Assembly (NCBI RefSeq): GCF_003286085.1
Contig: NW_020825541.1
Location: 1-64,000 of the forward strand
Direction: 5' to 3'
Length of the DNA: 64,000 nt
Source: Drosophila persimilis
Lineage: Eukaryota; Arthropoda; Insecta; Diptera; Drosophilidae
Shown here piece after piece: positions 11,201 through 18,867 of the stretch. The translations under genes were made by a program, and so were the position numbers. The notes under the pieces are model-generated. The model ran no database searches and was not told the origin of the DNA. It saw nothing but the letters and a program-made list of their open reading frames with translations. The first letter of the stretch is position 1. The number at the start of each line of letters is the position of its first letter.

Positions 11201-12170
11201 AATAGCTGTCTACGTAGATGACATTATTTTGGCGTGTAAGGACCTAGATGATATATCTGATATCAAGATAAAGATCGCAGCAGAATTTGATGTGGTTGAC
11301 ATCGGGCCTATGCAATACTTTTTAGGTATTGAGGTGAAACGTGAAGGCAGTACGGGTGCGATTTCAATCAGCCAACGGAAATATATTAGAGAGTTGCTCG
11401 AACAGTACAATTTGAAAGATTGTCGACAGACGTCCACGCCTCTTGAAGCTGGTTACCAGGTGGCATGCAACAAAGAGGATTGCCGCAGGGTCGACATCAC
11501 ATCGTTCCAAAAGCTAATTGGAGAGTTATCTTATCTTGCTGTTATGACTCGTCCAGACATTGCGCATTCGGTGAACAAATTAGCACAACGTAACAAGGAT
11601 CCTCATTCCGAGCATGAAGCGGCAGCCAAGCACATCCTTCGATATTTGGCAAAAACTATCGACTGGGAGATATGCTACACAAAGCAAGGAAAGGCAATTG
11701 AGTGTTTTGTTGATGCAGATTGGGCAAGTGATATGACGAACCGAAAGTCATTCACTGGCTATGTATGCATGTTGGCAGGAGGAGCGGTTTCTTGGGAGTC
11801 AAGAAAGCAATCGACGGTTGCCCTCAGTTCCACGGAGGCAGAGTACATAGCCTTATCATCTGCAGCAAAAGAGGCGATATACTTTCGCAGCCTACTGATT
11901 GACTTAAAGCTGATATCCAAGGAGTCAGCTATTCAGATGTACGGCGACAACATTGGAGCACAGCAGCTTGCTAGAAACCCCATGTTTCATGCACGTACAA
12001 AGCACATCGACGTCAAGATACATCATATTCGAGAGGTTCTCAAGAGAGGTGAAGTCAACATTGCATATCTGCCAACCGATGAGATGATAGCAGATGTCCT
12101 CACAAAGAACTTAGCCAAGGTTAAGCACCATAAATTTGTATTCGCATTTGGTTTAAAAGATCGTTTATAA
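8241..12170 (+). CDS. Copia-like Gag-Pol polyprotein, 1309 aa, intact
   Basis: A single polyprotein for capsid, protease, integrase, reverse transcriptase and RNase H, in the order typical of Ty1/copia (integrase before RT). Seen: an N-terminal capsid (UBN2-like gag) region; a CCHC knuckle, CFKCGKEGHFKSEC, near residues 222-235; protease CIDSGATAHL near 292; an integrase HHCC region near 420-460; core aspartates at HTDVCG (~480) and QSDNG (~543) with glutamate in GVAERANR (~578); RT YVDDI near 990; RNase H DADWASD near 1156. The ATG context is good (AAAAATGAG). The N-terminus resembles the 1731 Gag as I remember it. There are no stops or frameshifts. Confidence 0.93.
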   Translation: MSGNMNFNIEKLDENNYSTWEVLMRSVLIQNDLWPIVSGKIELSESATSEQRAAFELKDQKALASILLCVKSTQLNNIKNCVSSSQAWQKLNKIHRPSGPARVVFLIKQLLTLKMSDGISAQEYLRKFQVVHEALAEVNIKVDEKILSVVLLNGLPKSYESFVVAIETRDDLPSLSMLKIKISEEANRQEDSISKEITSSAELHVSYDNNNFKKNFKKGKKCFKCGKEGHFKSECRAKSKQEGANNKGANSKSGERLGTMLCVTEYDKVEPEKYVPILSLAKPNDQMLNAWCIDSGATAHLCCDKERFVSFTEDNQKVFLAGGKSLIAEGHGTVQVKFGDRSVTMENVILVPDLQYNFISVTKLLKHGKKVVFEKNQAMIFENGKIVIKAHLENGLFMVQDNQEKCMNIVNVEADAFKWHNRFGHVHFDALKEMVNKEMVIGLKGIYKPKQVCATCAKSKICVQPFQSSTNRSKGVLDLIHTDVCGPMQKQSMGGNRYFATFIDDCSRYVSVSFLKTKDQVFEAFKEFKSQVECQTGRKVKVLQSDNGREYISSVFDNYLNQNGIKRNLTVPYTPQQNGVAERANRTLVEMARSMLLHAGLSECYWAEAIRTATYLRNRVASSCLSGVTPFEIWTGRKPVVSHLRVFGSVAIALDKTKKSKFAQKGLEYIMVGYSDTAKAYRLVSKETRKLVESRDVIFVEPEGGKLDASCSNDISSIEVQENQNAEPEMDSEQFKDPENEPENQEEIRSSNDILVIPEPIRGPGRPTIVRTGKPGRPRKQYHMLNAILAADVQVPQNYAQAERSTEGEIWKASMKDEYESLVKNGTWSLTKLPSGKKSIGCRWVYAVKSNPDGSVNRLKSRLVAKGCSQRYGIDYTETFAPVVRHATIRLIIALAVEHGLHLHQMDVVTAYLNGELEDEVFMRQPEGFISEVHPNHVLRLHKSIYGLKQSGRVWNSTLDATLRRIGFIPTVNEPCLYRKPGKNMCLIAVYVDDIILACKDLDDISDIKIKIAAEFDVVDIGPMQYFLGIEVKREGSTGAISISQRKYIRELLEQYNLKDCRQTSTPLEAGYQVACNKEDCRRVDITSFQKLIGELSYLAVMTRPDIAHSVNKLAQRNKDPHSEHEAAAKHILRYLAKTIDWEICYTKQGKAIECFVDADWASDMTNRKSFTGYVCMLAGGAVSWESRKQSTVALSSTEAEYIALSSAAKEAIYFRSLLIDLKLISKESAIQMYGDNIGAQQLARNPMFHARTKHIDVKIHHIREVLKRGEVNIAYLPTDEMIADVLTKNLAKVKHHKFVFAFGLKDRL

Positions 12171-12232
12171 GTGCTTGACATGTTATTGAATATTAGTTAA
12201 GTATATTTAAAGTTTGTAAACATGCGTTGTGT

Positions 12233-12242
12233 TGAGGAGGAG
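12233..12242 (+). other. Polypurine tract of copia-like element
   Basis: GAGGAGGAG directly precedes the 3' LTR start TGTTCAAAG. Confidence 0.75.
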
Positions 12243-12446
12243 TGTTCAAAGTGACCGCCACGATAATTAGATATTGATCTGTAACAACACTGCGCATGTG
12301 CCCTGCTGCATATCGATGTTCTCATATCGATATTCTGTATATCGATGTTCCCTTTTCGGTGTCTCTCTCTTGCGTATGTTACTCGGAAGCACATATAATT
12401 CTGTATACTGATATTCTGCTGTCTTACAAATAAAATAACTTTAACA
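12243..12446 (+). repeat. 3' LTR of copia-like element
   Basis: A 204-bp copy of 7492-7695. No difference was found by eye, implying a recent insertion. Confidence 0.92.
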
Positions 12447-12693
12447 GGTCGAATGGTGAACTGTTAGTCCTAGGTTGTCGTTGGTTGAATCTTAAGGTAT
12501 TGAAATTATTATTCCCTGAATTTCTGGGACCGCTGAATTGGTAGGCAAATTGGGCCCGAATGTTATTAGATTGCAATTCCTGTACCTTTGCCAAGGCATT
12601 CGGTAAATCTGGGGGATTCAATGAAAATAGGATTTCAGCAATGTCGCCGTTTAGGCCAGTGACAAAAATGCGTAAGGCATTGTCTCTAATTTT
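12447..12693 (-). pseudogene. gag: gag middle part of provirus 1
   Basis: Gag sequence (LNPPDLPNALAKVQEL region) lying between the copia-like insertion and DINE-like copy B. It joins 7110-7491 without loss at DQKRD, apart from the GGTCG duplication. The matching stretch in provirus 2 is 32898-33125. Confidence 0.85.
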
Positions 12694-13798
12694 TATACCC
12701 GATACTCAAAATGAGTATTGGGGTATATTAGATTTGTGGTAAAAGTGGATGTGTGTAACGTCCAGAAGGAATCGTTTCCGACCCTATAAAGTATATATAT
12801 TCTTGATCAGCATCAATAGCCGAGTCGATTGAGCCCTGTCTGTCTGTCCGTCCGTCCGTCTGTCCGTCTGTCCGTCCCCTTCAGCGCCTAATGCTCAAAG
12901 ACTATAAGAGCTAGAGCAACGATGTTTTGGATCCAGACTTCTGTGATATGTCACTGCTCCAAAAATATTTCAAAACTTTGCCCCGCCCACTTCCGCCCCC
13001 ACAAAGGGCGAAAATCTGTGGCATCCACAATTTCGACGATACGAGAAAACTAAAAACGCCGAATCGTAGAAGATGACTATATCTTTTAGAGTGCAAAATC
13101 TAAACCAGATCGTATAATTAATACAGCCAGAATCACGAAAACAATTTCACTCTTTCTCGCTCTGTCTCACTCTAACACACAGGTTTCATGGTCGGTTTTG
13201 CCAATTGCAAAATATGAGTTCAAGGATCTCAGAACCTATAAAAGCCAGAGCAACCAAATTTGGTATCCACTATCCTGTGATATTGGACCTTGACCGTTTC
13301 CTGTCCAAATTTCGCCACACCCCCTTCCGCCCCCGCAAAGGACGAAAATCTGAGGCAACCACAAATCTCAGAGACTATTAAGGCTAGAGTAACCAAGTTT
13401 GGTGCACACACTCCTTTAAGATGTCACTATAAAACGTATATCTCAGAATTTCGCCCCACCCCCATCCGCCCCCACAAAGGACGAAAATCTGTTGCATCCA
13501 CAATATTGCAGATTTGAGAAAACTAAAAACGCAGAATCATAGATAATGACCATATCTATTAGATTGCTGAATCTGGATCAGATCAGACCATTTTTTTAGC
13601 CAAAAGGAACAAATCAATTTGCAGTGGCTACGCAGCGCCCGACGTCACGCTCAGACTGATTTTCTGTCTCTCTCGCACGCACTCTTTGTCGTGTCGTTAA
13701 ATATTAGCGGCGTCTGCCGGAGGAGAGCCATACTGACTTAGTATCGGGTATAACCTTAGAGTTGCGGTGTCCGCAGCAACTCACAACGTTCCCCCTCG
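12694..13798 (+). mobile_element. DINE-1-like element, copy B
   Basis: Full length: 5' palindrome at 12694-12727, microsatellite near 12838-12880, inverted repeat of the start at about 13737-13753, hairpin at about 13759-13782, end CCCCCTCG. It belongs to the sequence type shared by A, D and E (GTTTCATGGTCGG block). It is inserted in gypsy gag in antisense, at the same site as copy D in provirus 2. Confidence 0.88.
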
Positions 13799-14112
13799 TT
13801 TTATTTGATTCTTTGGTGATTTCACTGTCCTTTCTTATATAACTTCACTGCAGTTTCTGCAGCTTCCCTCCATCCTACATATTGGTTTAATCCACCATTG
13901 AAAATTGGTAGGGATTCTATTACCTTTAATGTGGTGTCATCTCTTATTGTCTCGTCTATTGTTTCTGCCTGATAATCTGATACCTGATCGGATTTAGTTT
14001 CTATTTGTTGTTTTAAATTTACAATTTGCTCTTGTACTTGTGAAATTTGAAGTGCTATCAATTGTTTGACCAGATCTGCTGTGAGATCGGTCCTTGTTTG
14101 AGAGTTAATCAT
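13799..14112 (-). pseudogene. gag: gag N-terminal part of provirus 1, internally deleted
   Basis: It begins at the first ATG (14112, MINSQTRTDLTADL). The open frame extends 12 codons further upstream without an ATG in both proviruses. The N-terminal region is predicted to be helical (QLIALQISQVQEQIVNLKQQ). Compared with provirus 2, about 280 bp are missing between AAGAAAGGA and the following GGAAAGGACAG, leaving one copy of the shared AAAGGA. The frame is lost after this junction. Confidence 0.8.
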
Positions 14113-14148
14113 TTTTAGTTTTTCAAAATCTAAAGTTAGTTGATCCAC

Positions 14149-14523
14149 CTTTAATTTTTCTTATATGTTAGTTTTTATAATCTTATATAACTAATTGAAC
14201 TTAAATATTTATTAATACAACTTTTGCTCACGAGCTATCCGGTAGGGGTCGTCCTTCTTAGTTTGGCTGTATAGTTTTTGTATTTATGAATTGTCTTGAT
14301 TAGCTTTTTTATTTATTTGTATTTTGCATTGTATTTGTATTTGTATTTATTTTTGCACACCCTAAGCTCCGGTTTGTTTCCTTTTTATCTCACTTTTTTT
14401 TATCTTATATCACACAGTCACTCCGCGTTTTTAAATTTGAAGGATTTATTCCATTAATTAATTGTCCTTCGGGTTTCGGCACGACGCAACACTTTTATCA
14501 TTCGGTGCTTTTTATACAACGTC
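14149..14523 (-). other. 5' leader of gypsy-like provirus 1
   Basis: Non-coding leader between primer site and gag, AT-rich, with TTTGTATTTG-type simple repeats at about 14275-14355. It is shorter than the 30469-31111 leader of provirus 2. No gene seen. Confidence 0.7.
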
Positions 14524-14541
14524 GCCCCACGTTGGGCGCCA
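14524..14541 (-). other. Primer binding site, tRNA-Lys
   Basis: The minus strand reads TGGCGCCCAACGTGGGGC, complementary to the 3' end of a tRNA-Lys, as in gypsy. It overlaps the last T of the LTR. Confidence 0.85.
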
Positions 14542-15072
14542 ATTAAATAACTGCGGTAGCGGATTGTGTTTTTAAAAAGTTTTTATTTTACTTCGAACTT
14601 CACTGATATAGATTTAAGTAGAGGGTCACAAAGGAATTCCGGGCCAAGGGATTGCGCGATCTTAATATTTAGCTAGACTTTTCGGTGTCGCTGCTGGATC
14701 AAGACTGGTTTGAACTTTCTGATCTTTGCATCGTTGATCCCTTTCGGGAATCGTTTTTCTATAAGCATTTCAATTGATTTCGCCATCCCGAGTATTGGAT
14801 TTCGTCATCCAAAGAGAGAACTGTAAAAGGCCTAAAGTGCAGGATCTGCAGAAAGCCGGGAGTGAGATTGTTTATGAGAAGCCGGGTGTGGGCAAACATT
14901 GGTTTTCCATTTAGGCGAGTGTCAAAGATTGGGATTGCGGCGGGGGCGCTTGAGATTGTACATCTTAGAAATCAATTAGGCGGAGGCCCAAGATTGAAAT
15001 TGTTTTCGTTTTGGAAAGCCAAAGATTGTTTACAACTCGTATAAGAGCTCAATGGAATTGGGTACGTTAACT
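14541..15072 (-). repeat. 5' LTR of gypsy-like provirus 1
   Basis: 532 bp, matching 1679-2210 with about four substitutions. It is flanked on the right by TGCA, the second copy of the target duplication. Confidence 0.9.
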
Positions 15073-15076
15073 TGCA

Positions 15077-15307
15077 TACACACATATATCTTCCCTCGCG
15101 CTCTCGCTGCCAACAGCGCTGAGCATATTCACACATATACATAGTTCTGCCGCTCCGCTGCCGGCGTCACTGGCAGCGCAGCTCCGCGGCTTTTGGCTTA
15201 CAAAAGCCCAAAACACAATTGTAAAATTGAGAACATAAACGACAATAAAAGAGATCGGAGGGTTGAGCCCCAACGATCCTGAAAAACGGATTCAACATCG
15301 ATTTACA
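15077..15307 (+). mobile_element. 412/mdg1-like LTR, 3' part
   Basis: The continuation of 1451-1678 after the gypsy insertion. It ends ATCGATTTACA directly before a tRNA-Arg primer site. Confidence 0.78.
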
Positions 15308-15324
15308 TGGCGACCGTGACAGGA
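15308..15324 (+). other. Primer binding site, tRNA-Arg
   Basis: TGGCGACCGTGACAGGA matches the complement of the 3' end of a Drosophila tRNA-Arg, the primer known for 412 and mdg1. It fixes the orientation of this element as plus. Confidence 0.82.
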
Positions 15325-15829
15325 CCATATATGTCCTACGCGATGGATCAATCTAAGGATTAAAAAAAAAAAGGAGAAAAATTTTTTCAAAAAAGTGTCA
15401 AAAATAATAAAGACAAAGAATGGCCGGAAAAAAATATAATAATATGTGATTTTGTTTAAAAAAAAAAAATCGGACCAAGTCAAAAGAAAATTGATGAATT
15501 GGAAAAACTATTGAAATAGTGTTGTCCCCAGTGCCAGTGCCAAGGAAAAAACCCAGCAGAAAGCCAAACCAGCCGTTTCGCCAGACCCATGCACGACTGC
15601 CGACGATATTACGCACAAACCCATGTTGCATTATAATTTATACCCTTAACTTTGGGGACTACAATGCGGCCAGGAATATATAATACCCAAGGAGATTTAA
15701 CAGCCCGCGCTACAAAGAGCGTACACGCAATATAAAAACCTGTGCGAAGACCAGCACCGGCCCCCACCAGACCCAGCAAGGACCAATAATATAAGTGCGA
15801 GTGGCATAGGACCGCCCCTTGCACCGTCG
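15325..15829 (+). other. Leader of 412/mdg1-like element
   Basis: Non-coding leader with several A-runs (15361-15372, 15460-15470). 412-type elements have long leaders with small ORFs before gag, and this fits. Minus-strand ORFs here carry no recognisable domain. Confidence 0.55.
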
Positions 15830-16153
15830 ATGGACAGTAACACAAACACTCCAGCAGCAGAAAATGCACCAGACTTCGCCGACGCTGCTCCTACCGAGCA
15901 AAGGGACGCACTCAGCCTACAAGAGGCCTTAGAAGTGTATCCAAACGATGGACCACGCCCACTCACAATAGCTGAGTACAGGGCAAGACAAGAAAAACGC
16001 CCCAGGAAGAAAACAAAGAGGGGCGGCCGGATCAAACGGCTGCTTCAACAACGACGTCTGGAGCGGGACCTGGAAAAAACATATACAAATGAAGAGGACC
16101 GACAGCGCTGCCAAGAGCGCATCAAGGAAATCAATAAACAACTTCGCCAATAA
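15830..16153 (+). CDS. Small leader ORF of 412/mdg1-like element, 107 aa
   Basis: It starts ATGGACAGT and ends in TAA. The N-terminal third is acidic and alanine-rich. The middle is strongly basic (KRPRKKTKRGGR near residues 62-72), followed by an arginine/glutamate-rich stretch that looks like a coiled coil to the C-terminus. Two small ORFs ahead of gag are known in 412. Position, orientation and the tRNA-Arg site suggest this is the first of them. Its function is not known, and I recognise no catalytic motif. Confidence 0.55.
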   Translation: MDSNTNTPAAENAPDFADAAPTEQRDALSLQEALEVYPNDGPRPLTIAEYRARQEKRPRKKTKRGGRIKRLLQQRRLERDLEKTYTNEEDRQRCQERIKEINKQLRQ

Positions 16154-16198
16154 AAGAGCGAAGTAACGCAATTGAGCTGCAGAAATGCCATGCCTCAT

Positions 16199-16560
16199 AT
16201 TGCCAATAATTATAATTTTCTATCTCGAGTTGAAGCACCCTTAAAGTGCAACTTGAAAATACTAACCTCTGTTAGGCTATTACTAAAACCATGTGATCGA
16301 TGTTGAATTATATAATGAAAAACCTGTAAATCGATCACATGTCCATTAACATTTTTTTTCTTCCTTCATTTTGATCAAATATATATAAAAAAAAAAAAAA
16401 ATTTATATTGATGAAATTTTAAAGAGTAAAAAAAAAAAAAAAAAGGAAGGGTATATAGATATGTGTGTCCATGAGAAAAAAAAAAAATTTTTTTTTATTG
16501 AAAAGAATAAATGAATAGCAAATAATTAAAAAAAAAAAAAAATAAAAATAAAAAACTCCA
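16199..16560. other. A-rich non-coding stretch
   Basis: Many homopolymer A runs (16389-16401, 16429-16444, 16476-16487, 16529-16541) between the two small ORFs. Around 16293-16341 a CATGTGATCGAT motif and its reverse complement form an inverted repeat (16291-16302 with 16331-16341). No gene. Confidence 0.6.
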
Positions 16561-16598
16561 ACATTGTAGAAACCAATTTTTGAGAGAAAATCATCACC

Positions 16599-16805
16599 AT
16601 GGGTTGGTTCGGTTCTGACGATAGTCAGACCAAAGACAATACGGCCAATGTGAGTAGTAAGGATAAGGGACGGTCGCTTTTTACACTGAATTACCAAATT
16701 CGCAACATGTTGCAGCAACATTTGCTTAAGCATGTGCAGCTTGGCAACATGTTGAATGTAAGTGTGCATCATATTGCTATGTTATTACGTGATCATGTTA
16801 AATAA
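16599..16805 (+). CDS. Second small leader ORF, 68 aa, MGWFGS start
   Basis: It starts ATGGGTTGG. The N-terminus MGWFGS fits an N-myristoylation signal (Gly at 2, Ser at 6). A polar stretch follows, then a histidine-, leucine- and glutamine-rich C-terminus. I remember MGWFG-type short ORFs from leaders of 412-like elements, but cannot verify it. The C-terminal half overlaps a 76-bp tandem duplication, so its end may be rearranged. No gag or pol of this element follows; the element appears truncated here. Confidence 0.45.
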   Translation: MGWFGSDDSQTKDNTANVSSKDKGRSLFTLNYQIRNMLQQHLLKHVQLGNMLNVSVHHIAMLLRDHVK

Positions 16806-16924
16806 ATACTTATAAGATATTTTATTAACATTGAATTGGGAACCAATTTCTGCTATGTTATTAACTGGTCAAGTTAAATAAATACTTATAGGATATTTTA
16901 TAAACATTGAATTGGGAAAACAAA
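16775..16924. repeat. 76-bp tandem duplication
   Basis: 16775-16850 and 16851-16924 are two direct copies starting TGCTATGTTATTA and ending in TTGAATTGGGAA, with about ten differences. The first copy includes the end of the small ORF at 16599-16805. Confidence 0.85.
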
Positions 16925-17470
16925 TGTGTGAAGTTTCTGAAATTTACATCCTATAGAAAACATAGGTTGGAAACCTGGGTATCTAGATGTCCGTATAGAG
17001 GGTTGAATGGTAAGAGAACACAAATTAATGGAGATATATATAGGAGCACACAAAGAATAAAATTATAATAGGAAGACATCAAAATTAATTAATGCTACTT
17101 AGAGTAAATATACGTCTGTCCCGTATCCTTACTACTTGGTGGCGCCACCTATCGGCGATAATGTGAACTAACTTCGATCTCAATCCTGTTTCTCAACCAT
17201 GTAAAATCCTCTCAAATCGATCCTTCGCTCATTTATATTCTCTCTCCTCCCTCTTACTGTCAATGAACCTGTTTTTACGATTGGTCCCGTGTTGCGATTC
17301 AAACAACCCTCAAACAGGTAGGTCATCCCTTTGCAATGAATCTAATGTGATAGTTTAGAGGTATTTTTTAAGTGTTTCCTGAAAAACGGTTTCGATGCCC
17401 TTGAACCTTTCTACTTTCTCTATAATTTATATTCCTCCTTTGTGTACCTAACACTGTCCCATAGCAAAGT
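16925..17470. other. Non-repetitive spacer upstream of acidic ORF
   Basis: No gene found. It contains a 12-bp perfect palindrome, GGTGGCGCCACC, at 17141-17152, and pyrimidine-rich sequence at 17200-17260. It is unlike any other part of the window. Confidence 0.5.
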
Positions 17471-17473
17471 GCC

Positions 17474-17480
17474 TATATAA
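17474..17480 (+). promoter_or_regulatory. Probable TATA box of acidic ORF
   Basis: TATATAA lies 53 bp before the ATG at 17533. A start site ~30 bp downstream would give a leader of about 25-30 nt. Confidence 0.5.
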
Positions 17481-17532
17481 TAACTACTCACAGCTAACAG
17501 CTAGGACATAAACTAGTAATCTTTCAACAACG

Positions 17533-17886
17533 ATGGATGACCTTGAAATCATTTTTATCGATTCCCAACCGGAATCAACCATAAATCTGGACTCTCAGCC
17601 GAGCTCCGTAGACCTGTCCTTGATTTTTGGGATTAAGACTCAAACCTATCTCGAGAGCAACTTGACCTGGTTAAGTGACATTAAATGGGATGATGACGAC
17701 GATGACCCAAGGAATGCAACGTCTAATAATGATAATCCAGCATACATTTTCCCGGATGATGTCAACATTTTCGATTTAGTAGATAATCAGGATGATGATA
17801 AAAGATCTCAACTCCAGGAACTACTTCGGGACGAAGATGATGATGACTTAATTGCTGCGGTAAAATTAGCTGAGGCGAAATTTTAA
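17533..17886 (+). CDS. Acidic small protein, 117 aa, unknown
   Basis: I do not recognise this protein. It is very rich in aspartate, with a D6 run near residue 55 (ending in P) and DDDD runs near 90 and 105. It has no signal peptide or membrane segment. Regularly placed hydrophobics next to acidic clusters (IFDLVD, LQELLRDE) resemble short acidic interaction or activation segments. The unit is compact: TATAA at 17474, ATG context CAACGATGG, single ORF, TAA, AATAAA at 17964-17969. It lies in a 2-kb island between a truncated 412-like leader and a truncated Gypsy element. It could be a gene of an integrated DNA virus or large DNA transposon, or a host gene fragment. The codon content is not obviously random and the frame is clean. 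Confidence 0.5.
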   Translation: MDDLEIIFIDSQPESTINLDSQPSSVDLSLIFGIKTQTYLESNLTWLSDIKWDDDDDDPRNATSNNDNPAYIFPDDVNIFDLVDNQDDDKRSQLQELLRDEDDDDLIAAVKLAEAKF

Positions 17887-17963
17887 TAATACGAATACAT
17901 ATTTATATAATAAGAATATTTTATGTATTTTTCTAAAAATAATATATACATATGTACATATAT

Positions 17964-17969
17964 AATAAA
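17964..17969 (+). terminator. Poly(A) signal after acidic ORF
   Basis: AATAAA 78 bp after the stop codon, in AT-rich sequence. Confidence 0.45.
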
Positions 17970-18251
17970 TATAACACATTTAACCACTATTTATTTTAAA
18001 TGTTTTCTGTTTTACTTTTGATTGGTTGAATTTCACTTCCTCTTATTACAAGAGAATCATAGGATTCGTTTGAAACAGGTTTCTTCCACGTGAGGATTAC
18101 ACAAAAAGAATAAGTGGATTTCAGGTAGAATACTGATGCTTTTGAATGAATTTATTGAGTAATTTTCACATCATTTTATACTTAGTTGGTAAATTTATGT
18201 AAAGGTATTTATATTTAAAAACGCACAGATTATTTCATTTTTAAATAAATA
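17970..18251. other. AT-rich spacer between convergent small ORFs
   Basis: No gene seen. TTTATT at 18151-18156 is AATAAA on the minus strand and could end the zinc-finger transcript. Confidence 0.4.
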
Positions 18252-18476
18252 TTATATTTTTCGCTTTAATCCCATGTTATGCTTAAATAAAATATGCATA
18301 TTGAAGTCAATTCTCAACCAAAACAGTTCAGTTCCTGGACATAAGTAACATCGATAAAATGATGATTTTGATTTTGAATAACTAAAGTTGTGGATTTTTA
18401 AGGTGTGTTTTTTCAGTTCATTGCGGGAACTAAAAGATGTTTTTAAATAACACAACTCGCAATGAAATGTCCTCAT
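18252..18476 (-). CDS. Two-finger C2H2 zinc-finger mini-protein, 74 aa
   Basis: Finger 1 starts CELC (residues 6-9) and ends HTLKIH, with two residues between the cysteines, twelve to the first histidine and four between the histidines. Finger 2 starts CYLC (about 43-46) and ends HILFKH. A serine/lysine-rich linker lies between them and a basic tail follows (LKRKI). Two intact fingers in a 74-residue protein with an ATG and its own TATA-like box suggest a real nucleic-acid-binding mini-protein rather than a shadow ORF. It could also be one exon of a larger gene; no splice partner was found. Its neighbours are the convergent acidic ORF and the divergent spliced ORF at 18868. Confidence 0.6.
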   Translation of the reverse strand: MRTFHCELCYLKTSFSSRNELKKHTLKIHNFSYSKSKSSFYRCYLCPGTELFWLRIDFNMHILFKHNMGLKRKI

Positions 18477-18520
18477 TTCGAAGTGAAAGTGAACTAACCT
18501 ATCTCAGTAACTTACAGTTC

Positions 18521-18527
18521 TTATATA
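18521..18527 (-). promoter_or_regulatory. Probable TATA box of zinc-finger ORF
   Basis: On the minus strand TATATAA stands 45 bp before the ATG at 18476, leaving a very short leader. Its spacing resembles that of the other two island ORFs. Confidence 0.45.
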
Positions 18528-18793
18528 GGAAGTGAACAGCATATGAACAAAAATTCTATGCATTTTGTTCTGTTTATATAATTTTTTCATGTTGACGGTT
18601 ATATAAGACCCAAAATGTAAATATAATATTTGAAACAATATATACAGCAGTGTATCCATAATTTATCCCTTATTACTCAACCACCAATCAGACTTGAGAC
18701 ATCTGGCCATTACAGCTTTAAAACCATTTACTTATTATCACTCAACTACCAATCTGCTCAGATCACATTTGTATAAAATTGAATTAATGAGAG
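18528..18793. other. Divergent intergenic region
   Basis: Holds another plus-strand TATATAAG at 18600-18607, followed at once by ATG-TAA (18615-18620), so it opens no ORF. Two related stretches, TTATTACTCAACCACCAATC (18670-18689) and TTATCACTCAACTACCAATC (18734-18753), form a 64-bp-spaced direct repeat that could be a promoter element. Confidence 0.4.
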
Positions 18794-18800
18794 TATAAAA
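18794..18800 (+). promoter_or_regulatory. Probable TATA box of spliced ORF
   Basis: TATAAAA lies 74 bp before the ATG at 18868. Confidence 0.5.
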
Positions 18801-18867
18801 GATCATGCAATCTTTTAAATAATTTAGTATAAAATCGTTAGTAGGTTGAATAGTTTCTATTACTATA

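Larger units (their letters stand above)
7492..12446 (+). mobile_element. Intact copia-like (1731-like) LTR retrotransposon
   Basis: A full element of 4955 bp with 204-bp LTRs (7492-7695 and 12243-12446) that I read as identical. Both ends are TGTT...AACA and the element is flanked by the 5-bp duplication GGTCG (7487-7491, 12447-12451). It has an initiator-tRNA-Met internal primer site, one unbroken 1309-codon gag-pol ORF and a polypurine tract. It sits in gag of gypsy-like provirus 1, in the opposite orientation, so it is younger than that provirus. Everything required in cis and in trans appears present, so it may be active. Confidence 0.93.
1679..15072 (-). mobile_element. Gypsy-like errantivirus provirus 1 (nested insertions inside)
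   Basis: A complete endogenous retrovirus-like element on the minus strand. It has 532-bp LTRs at 1679-2210 and 14541-15072, starting AGTTAACG and ending TTTAATT. It has a tRNA-Lys primer site, gag, pro-pol, env and a polypurine tract, and it is flanked by the 4-bp duplication TGCA (1675-1678, 15073-15076). Within gag it carries a copia-like element and DINE-like copy B. The LTRs differ at about four positions by eye, so it is not brand new. gag has a deletion, two insertions and no intact frame. pol has a 4-nt deletion. env is open throughout. Confidence 0.9.

Noticed and set aside
15308-15324. tRNA genes at the primer sites
   Set aside because: Only 17-19 bases complementary to tRNA 3' ends are present; there is no cloverleaf sequence around them.
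15292-16198. Minus-strand ORFs of 63-112 codons
   Set aside because: They are antisense to the 412-like leader and its small ORF; no motif or start signal supports them.
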